Positions 58,539 through 64,000 of a stretch of DNA of 64,000 nucleotides are shown here, piece by piece. Within the stretch, counting starts at the first letter, position 1; every line of letters begins with the position of its first letter. Made by a program: the position numbers and the translations under genes. Origin of the DNA: Coptis chinensis. Lineage: Eukaryota > Streptophyta > Magnoliopsida > Ranunculales > Ranunculaceae. Location: assembly GCA_015680905.1 (NCBI GenBank), contig CM027377.1, positions 54,829,501-54,893,500 on the forward strand. The letters run 5' to 3'. Below the pieces are notes generated by a model. The model was given only the letters and a program-made list of their open reading frames with translations. It made no database searches and was not told where the DNA came from.

Positions 58539-59096
58539 TGATAATCAGTCCTTTCAGGTTTTGTCCTTTAAGTTCGAAGTCCAAAGTCCAAAGTTCGTAA
58601 ACGTCTGATTAGTCAAGTTACCTTACTCACGTAGGTTGGTAGGATAGGTCGAGTAAGGGATCGTCTATACCTTAGGACTCGGCAAGGTTCACAACTGGAT
58701 TTATAGTTTTTAGTGAGTAGGATTTTAGGTTATTTCTCTGGTTTAGGTAAATTAACGGTAATGCAAGTAACGAAAAATTACAACAATTTATTTCTACGTA
58801 AAATAAACAGGGATGGAGATACAGGAAAAGAGTTAATCATAATTATGCAAAATCAGTTCCCAAAGTTAGAGTACCATATCACTACAAATCTAATCCATTT
58901 CAAGTTCATAAACAAACCCAAAATAGTGTCAAGTAACGATTTCTAGTAAGATGCACTCATCTCTGAGCTTATCTCACTAGCATAAGGAGTAGAACTAATA
59001 TTCCATCTTTGGAATATCATTTCAACTCCTTGTTTGATTCTACATCAGCTGGACAAACCAGAGGGCTAACGGCCACCATAGGGTCTCGCGTGAGAC
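58539..59096 (-). repeat. Ath-2 5' LTR remnant
   Basis: Matches 43107-43680 with many substitutions, then stops at GTCTCGCGTGAGACT (59083-59097). About 1.07 kb of the LTR is missing. Confidence 0.85.
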
Positions 59097-59732
59097 TTGA
59101 TTAATAAATTAACTAATTTTAGATTGATAAACTAGATTAACTATAGTCAAATAGACTTAAAGTGTTGATTACCAAGTTGATTCAAAGTGTGTGAGCTATG
59201 ATCCACAACTTGCCTCACACACTTGAACTTTCCAAGGCAATTAAAATTTTAATCCCTTGGTAAGTATATAACTTAAACCAAGTTTAACTCATGTTCATCA
59301 TAAAGAATCAATCAAACCCCAATTTTTCCTAATTTTTTTTGTTTTTTGTTTTTATCTCTAACTATTACAAACAAGTTCCACTGATTTCCCCTACTCTATT
59401 ACAAAATCTGGGCTCGGTGTGCCACTATTCATCAAAAACCAACTGAGCTGCCAAAAAAATAGACCCATGTCTCTGGAGGTGACTGGGCGGTTGCCCTTTA
59501 CCAAGCTCATTGTCGCCCGCTGGCACCGGTGAAGTTCGGTTGCCTTTTGGTTGTGTCTTCAGCTCCTCTTCAGCTTGTTGGTCCCACACCCTGATTTGCA
59601 AGAAAGTGGATCAGTACTGAAAAACAATAAAATAAAATGATAAAAAATTGAAAAAAATAGAAATGGAAAGATGAGAATGATGCTCCCTTCTTAGATTCTC
59701 AACCAAGCACTCTCACTCCTTTAATCCCTGAT
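59097..59732 (-). other. LTR-X internal region near its 5' LTR
   Basis: Non-coding. No gag start recognised. Confidence 0.5.
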
Positions 59733-59742
59733 GGCAACACCA
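59733..59742 (-). other. LTR-X primer-binding site (weak)
   Basis: The - strand reads TGGTGTTGCC, about 20 bases from where LTR similarity starts. It resembles the Ath-1 site. Confidence 0.35.
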
Positions 59743-59763
59743 TTTGAAGTTGTATTCTGTGGT

Positions 59764-60587
59764 AGTAACTTCAAAAGAGTTTGTTTAAAAGTGAGGTTCA
59801 TCCTAAATTCTTTAGAGTTTGAGTGTGGGAGTTGTAAAGAAGAAAAGTAGACTCTTGGTATAGATTAGATTGGTTCTAAGCTAATGAAAACATGAAAGCT
59901 TTAGTTGTTGGTATTAAAATGACTTCTAAACATTACAAGAAAGATTGGTTGAAGATTGAAATAAGAACAAGTAAATAACAAGTTTTGATTGAAAGGAAAT
60001 AAAACAACAATAAAGTAAAAACTTGAATTGAAAAACTAGACAAGAAATTAAATAAACCAAATGGTTTGGATCCTAAGACAATGGATGCTTTCTCGCTCCC
60101 CTACTTTTGGATTATATACCCCTACTTTTGTCTTTTACAGATTTGCCCTTCTCCATTACAAATGAGACACCTCACACCTCACACCTCACACCTCACACTT
60201 CACTTTTGTTTTTGCTTTTTAGTTTCTTCTAGACTAAGATAGGTTTTGGGAGAATGTTATATTTTGAGATAAGGGCCTCCATCTCTGATTTTCTCAGTTG
60301 AAGGTTTTGACTTTTTGACCTTGACCGTTGACTTTGACTTTTTCAGAACTTTTCCATAGCAGTTTCTGGTCTTCATAATAAGCGTGATAAAGGTTTCTTT
60401 TGGTGTTAAGACATATCTTTTATGATAAGTGGCCTGAAATACTCCATAACCTGAAAAAAAAAAAAAAAAACAATAAAAGCTATGAGTTGTCTTTTCGTGA
60501 AGCGTAAGAAAGATTGTAATGCAACAATATACGGGATTGTAATGCAACAATATACGGGTAATAAAATGCACATTTGGGAGATGATCA
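59764..60587 (-). repeat. LTR-X 5' LTR
   Basis: The partner of 39661-40508. It carries a 22-base direct duplication (ATTGTAATGCAACAATATAC twice) near 60513-60556 and a (CTCACAC)n-like stretch at 60171-60200. The left border could lie about 20 bases further left. Confidence 0.8.
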
Positions 60588-60728
60588 CTGCTCCAGCTGC
60601 TGAACCAACTGAAGATGCTTCTGCTGGTGTGACTATTGTAACTAGTGATCTGATTGTTGGATCTGTTGGTGAAAAGGGTCGTAATCTGGACCCTTTGAAT
60701 GTGGACAATTTATCTCATGGGAATTGAT
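60588..60728 (+). pseudogene. Tat-B antisense ORF, part 3 (C-terminus)
   Basis: Right after the LTR-X border the + strand is open: APAAEPTEDASAGVTIV, GSVGEKGRNLDPL, LSHGN and TGA at 60726-60728. It fits as the end of the reading frame interrupted near 39655 (SIVTDTNRRPDLP). The Tat-A copy has no matching part in the window, so this join is inferred from position only. Confidence 0.45.
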
Positions 60729-61600
60729 GACTTTTCTTTTCAAAAACTGATGGTGAGTGAACTATTGAAACTGCTTTTAGTGTTGATATTGATAACTTGA
60801 TTATTTGATAGGAATGCTGAGGTTGTTTACCCAAGATAAGTTCGGGGCCTCTAGTGTCTAACTGACTTTGTAGTAAGTAAAGTAATTAATTTACTTACTT
60901 GTTTTGATTTGAGAATATCTGCAAATTTGATATGAGTTTGATTGTCTCCTTGGTTTCTTGTTTATTATTCGATGACCTGTCTTGCTTGTGATGCGTAGTG
61001 GTATGTCGTATAGTGGTAGATCGCCTAATGCTTGTAGGTTGTAAGTATTTGGGCATGACTTGATAGATGTGCCTAGTTGACGCCTAGATTACTTTGTGCC
61101 CATAGATGTGTAAGTTGATTGAGTGGTTCCTTTTTAAGGACCCTATGATTGAATTTGACTGATAATTAGCCTATGAGTGGTAATTATAGTTGAGTCAAGC
61201 TTAACCCTTTCAGAGGCCTTAAGTTGACTGATAATTATCCTTTGAGTGGCAATTACAGTTGAATCATGCTTAACCCTGGCATTAGTGCTAAGTTGATTTG
61301 TGGTCATTTTGGGGGACCATGGATTGGATTTGATTAATAAATAGTTTTTGAGTGGCAATTATAGTTGAATTGTGCTTAACTCTGGCGTTAGTGTTAAGTT
61401 AATTAATTTGTTGTGCCAGATCGGGCAACGAGTGCAAAAGGTGTGGTAGTCATGCAATGCAAGGAGAACACTTAAACTCGAAGTGCTGATGAAATTTTAT
61501 TCATATTGATTGATACATCTGGAGAAAAGCTATTAGTAAAAGAGCTTGAGTAGAGTTGTATTCCAAGGTCGGGGAAGCACATCACCGAGCTGAGTTTTGA
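60729..61600. other. Spacer between antisense ORF and pol of Tat-B
   Basis: No gene. The antisense ORF (from the left) and pol (from the right) converge on this stretch. It holds the repeats listed at 61141-61400. Confidence 0.5.
61141..61400. repeat. Three imperfect tandem repeats in the Tat-B spacer
   Basis: Units of about 70-105 bases share TTGAGTGGCAATTATAGTTG and CTTAACCCTGGC or close variants, each followed by GTTAAGTTGA-like words. Confidence 0.7.
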
Positions 61601-62916
61601 TCAGTAAGCTCTATTTCCAACAACTTTATGATTTATGTATGGGCCTTCCCAAGTTTGGTCAAGCTTGGCTGGTGCTAGGGTCTTTTTGAGGACTAAGTCG
61701 CCATCTTGGAAAGATCTTGGGATGACCTTCTTGTTGTAAGATCGCTGGATGGTTTGGTGATACCGAGCTAGGGATATTGCAGCAGTCTCCCTGCGCTCTT
61801 CTAGGAGGTCGACTTCTTTGGACAAGATGCTGTCGTTTTCTCCTGATTCGACGATGTCAGAACGTGTGGTTGTGATTATATTGTAAGCTCTGCTGGTATT
61901 ATGGCTTCAGTTCCGAAGCAAAGTGTGAAAGGAGACTCGTTAGTACTGGATCGGGTTGTTGTTTTATATGCCCATAAAATATTCTCAAGTTGATCTGGCC
62001 ACTGGCTTTTCTTGCTCTCCAGTTTCTGTTGGAGATTTTTTTTTATGGATTTGTTTGTGGTCTCTGCTTGGCCATTGCTTTCTGCATATCTAGGTGTGGA
62101 AAGCGCTTGAGTGATGTGCTACTTTTGTAGGAATGTCTTGACTTGTGTGCCGGCAAATTGGGTTCCATTGTCCATGATGAGGGTGTGGGGTAGACCAAAT
62201 CTTGTGATGATGTTGGTCCATATGAAATTGATGACGTGGACCTCCTTGACTTGAACAAGTAGGATCGCCTCAACCCATTTGGTGAAGTAATCCGTTGCAG
62301 CGAGGACGTATTTGAGTCATGTCTTCTTTTGTGGGATAAATGGTCCCATGAAGTCTAGCCCCCACATATGAAAAGGCCATAGGCTGGCTATATTGATCAA
62401 CTCCCGTGCTAGACTTAGGTGGTTGTGACCAAATGTTTGACATTGGTAGCATCTGAGAACATACTTCTTTGCTTCGATGTGCATGCCTGGCTAATAATAC
62501 CCTTGGGAGATTGCTTTGTAAGCTAGAGATCTTACTCCTGCATGGTTGCCACATTCGCCTTTGTAAATTTTATCAAAGATGAGTTGGCTTTCGCGTGGAG
62601 TGATGCACCTTAGGTGAGGTCCTCCTGCGGATTTTTGGAACAATCGTCTATTGATGATGGTGTATATAGGAGCGCAAAATTGTATGGCATAAGCGTTCTT
62701 TGTATCCATTGGGAGCTCGCCATGTAGAATAAATTTCAAAAATGGATCGATCCAAGATTTTGCGATCTCATCTTCGGATAAGGGCTGAAAGTCCGTGAGA
62801 CTATTGATACTTTCATGTTGGTAGGTGGGCTTCTCAAGAATATTGATGTAAACTATTGAGGCTAAGAAAGCCAAGTTGTTTGCATGTCTGTTGTCTTCTC
62901 GGGGAATATATTCCAA
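61601..62916 (-). pseudogene. Tat-B integrase
   Basis: 62916-62491: linker EYIPREDNRHANNLAFLAS, then RRLFQKSAGGPHLRCITPRES and the finger GECGNHAGVRSLAYKA. In shifting frames to the left: CYQCQTF (Cys pair), WGLDFMGPF (first Asp), IMDNGTQFAG (second Asp), ESNGQAETTNK (Glu), NILWAYKTT, ESPFTLCFGTEAIIPAEL. 61825-61601: ARYHQTIQRSYNKKV, FQDGDLVLKKTLAPAKLD, WEGPYINHKVVG. All three catalytic acids are still encoded, but at least four frameshifts or stops break the frame. Confidence 0.85.
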
Positions 62917-63260
62917 GGAGAATGTTGTGAACGATCTGATTAGATCTCTAATGACCTGAACATACTTGGATAAGTTCGTTCAATTTGTTACATATTCTTT
63001 GGTGATCTGTTTGACGATTAATTGCGAGTCACTGTAAGCTTTGAGATTCCGTACTTGTAATTGTTGTGCCATGCGGAGGCCTGTGATTAACGCTTCGTTG
63101 TTAAATGTTACGAAATCAATTTTGAAAAACTTCTGTAGCTGGGATCCTTCTGGTGAAGTTAATACAACCCCCAATCCACTACCGCTATTGTTGCAAGCTT
63201 CATCTACGTAGAAGTGCCATATGTCTGGTGTGGTAGGTTGATGGAGTAAGGAAATGGGCT
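62880..63260 (-). pseudogene. Tat-B second (additional) RNase H domain
   Basis: WHFYVDEA starts the domain. 63174-62980 encodes GVVLTSPEGSQLQKFFKIDF, NNEALITGLRMAQQL and AYSDSQLIVKQITKEY. Asp (VDEA), Glu (NNEA) and Asp (YSDS) fit the RNase H acidic residues. A second RNase H between the usual one and integrase is the diagnostic trait of the Tat lineage. A stop after EYVTN ends the open part. Confidence 0.82.
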
Positions 63261-63379
63261 CAGGTTCCCAGTTGAATTCTTTGACTGGGAAGTCAAAAAG
63301 GAAATCGGCAACAACCTAACCTTTGTGTGACGTTCTGGGGAAGAATTTGATGTGATGTTCTCCAAGTTCTTCAATCCAT

Positions 63380-64000
63380 TTAGCTATGCGGACTGTTTTG
63401 TTGGTGGAACTCAGAACTTGCTTGATGGGTGTCTGTTAGGACCTTGATGCCATGAGCCTGGAAGTATAGTCGAAACTTGCGAGAAGAGTATAACAAAGCT
63501 AACATTGTTTTCTCGATTGCGGAGTAATGCTTTTCTAAATCTGCCAATATTTTGCTGGTAAAATAGACTGGTTTTTCGACTCTCTCGCTTTCGTGAAAGA
63601 GGATTGAGCTGATGGCAAAATCAGTAGTCACCAGGTAAAGCCCCAGTGTCTCTCCTTCAAGTGGCTTAGAAAGAACTGGTAGGGTTGACAAGTAGAGCTT
63701 TAGGTCGTGAAAAGCTTTGTGGCACTTCTCTATCCATGTGAAGGTGACACCCTTTTTCAAGATTTGAAGAAAAGGTATGCATTTGTCAGAGGCTCGTGAG
63801 ATGAATCTGTTGAGGGCTGAGACCATTCCAAATAGCTTGTGTATCTATTGTTTGGAAATGGGCTCTGGCATGTCAAGGAGAGCTCGGATTTGGTTTGGGT
63901 TAGCTTCGATGTATCTCTGTGAGACGAGGTATCCCAAGAACTTCCTTGATGCTACTCCAAAGATGCATTTTGCTAGATTAAGCTTCATCTTGTTGTCGCG
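63380..64000 (-). pseudogene. Tat-B RT end and first RNase H (partial, runs off window)
   Basis: From the right edge: MKLNLAKCIFGVASRKFLGYLVSQR, then a stop at about 63847. 63826-63380 is open: ALNRFISRASDKCIPF, FTWIEKCHKAFHDLK, LYLVTTDFAISSILF, KPVYFTSKILADLEKHYSAIEK, LLYSSRKFRLYFQAHGIKVLT. Typical of Tat-type gypsy pol. The palm with the YxDD box lies beyond 64000. Confidence 0.87.

Larger units (their letters stand above)
43107..59096 (-). mobile_element. Ath-2: second Athila-like Ty3/gypsy element (5' LTR truncated)
   Basis: The 3' LTR is at 43107-44746. The 5' LTR remnant at 58539-59096 matches only the first third (as read on the + strand) of the 3' LTR. The primer site beside 58539, gag, pol and ORF3 all read on the - strand and are clearly related to Ath-1. 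The first 120 bases of its LTR are also similar to the Ath-1 LTR. Sequence changes abruptly at 59097, where the LTR should continue for about 1 kb, so that side was deleted. No target duplication is available. Confidence 0.88.
39661..60587 (-). mobile_element. LTR-X: non-coding LTR element related to the Athila-like elements
   Basis: Matching LTRs at 39661-40508 and 59764-60587 are in direct orientation. Inside the left LTR is a polypurine tract, and next to the right one a primer-like site, which gives the - strand orientation. Own sequence between the LTRs is only 40509-43106 and 59097-59763; the rest is Ath-2. It has the Athila-type 3' module and post-pol block but no gag or pol. Either it is a non-autonomous derivative, or gag-pol was lost in the deletion that also cut the right LTR of Ath-2 at 59096. 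No exact target duplication was seen (GTGGT against CTGCT), so the outer ends are approximate. Confidence 0.75.
9792..64000 (-). mobile_element. Tat-B: large Tat-type Ty3/gypsy element holding all other insertions (right end outside window)
   Basis: The pieces that belong together, read right to left, are: pol (64000-61601), a spacer with repeats, the antisense ORF (60728-60588, 39660-37560, 21384-21320), leader, polypurine tract (20910-20899) and 3' LTR (20898-20689 continued at 10069-9792). The LTR continuity is shown by the intact LTR of Tat-A, the ORF continuity by the Tat-A ORF and by the ACTGT duplication around Ath-1. The lineage is taken from pol, which has a second RNase H domain between the first RNase H and integrase. 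gag, the primer site and the 5' LTR must lie beyond 64000. Confidence 0.7.

Noticed and set aside
39656..60592. Target duplication for LTR-X (GTGGT/CTGCT)
   Set aside because: Only three of five bases agree and the left LTR border is uncertain, so I do not claim a duplication.

Overview
The window is nuclear DNA of a flowering plant, probably a eudicot. The evidence is a spliced GT-AG gene for a plastid-type CPBP/CAAX-protease-like membrane protein, surrounded by Ty1/copia, Ty3/gypsy (Athila-like and Tat-like), LINE and hAT-type elements in a nested pile. I see no bacterial genes, rRNA, tRNA or CRISPR. I cannot name the species.

Layout. 1-2342 is the 3' end of a Tat-type gypsy element on the + strand (here Tat-A): an antisense ORF, a polypurine tract and a 3' LTR. 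2372-3092 is a LINE 3' fragment. 4857-8595 is the only convincing host gene, with nine exons and an inferred product of 375 residues. From 9792 to beyond the right edge I read one second Tat element on the - strand (Tat-B). Its 3' LTR starts at 9792 and its reverse transcriptase/RNase H/integrase lies at 61601-64000. Everything between is later insertions plus the pieces of its antisense ORF.

Insertions into Tat-B. (1) A copia element (Copia-1, 10070-20688, target duplication CTTCA) splits the Tat-B 3' LTR, and is itself split by a second copia of TNT1 type (Copia-2, 12911-18626). (2) An Athila-like gypsy element on the + strand (Ath-1, 21385-37554, LTRs of about 1.5 kb, target duplication ACTGT) splits the antisense ORF 21 codons after its start. 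(3) A non-coding LTR element on the - strand (LTR-X, about 39661-60587) splits the same ORF near its end. LTR-X contains a second Athila-like element (Ath-2, 43107-59096, - strand), which in turn carries a complete hAT-type non-autonomous transposon (57252-58258, 8-bp target duplication) and what looks like a solo LTR ending at 47847. The deepest order is host, Tat-B, LTR-X, Ath-2, hAT/solo LTR.

How the parts work. Gag, protease, RT, RNase H and integrase modules are recognisable in all four coding LTR elements, but every polyprotein is interrupted by stops or frameshifts, and several catalytic residues are changed. The parts most worth a second look lie outside gag-pol: the antisense ORF between pol and the 3' LTR of the Tat elements; a small ORF, a short tandem array, a conserved block and a possible internal promoter between pol and ORF3 of the Athila-like elements; two apparently related ORF3 genes in Ath-1; and a non-coding module of about 600 bp before the polypurine tract shared by Ath-1, Ath-2 and LTR-X. 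Family names come from recognition of motifs, not from searches.
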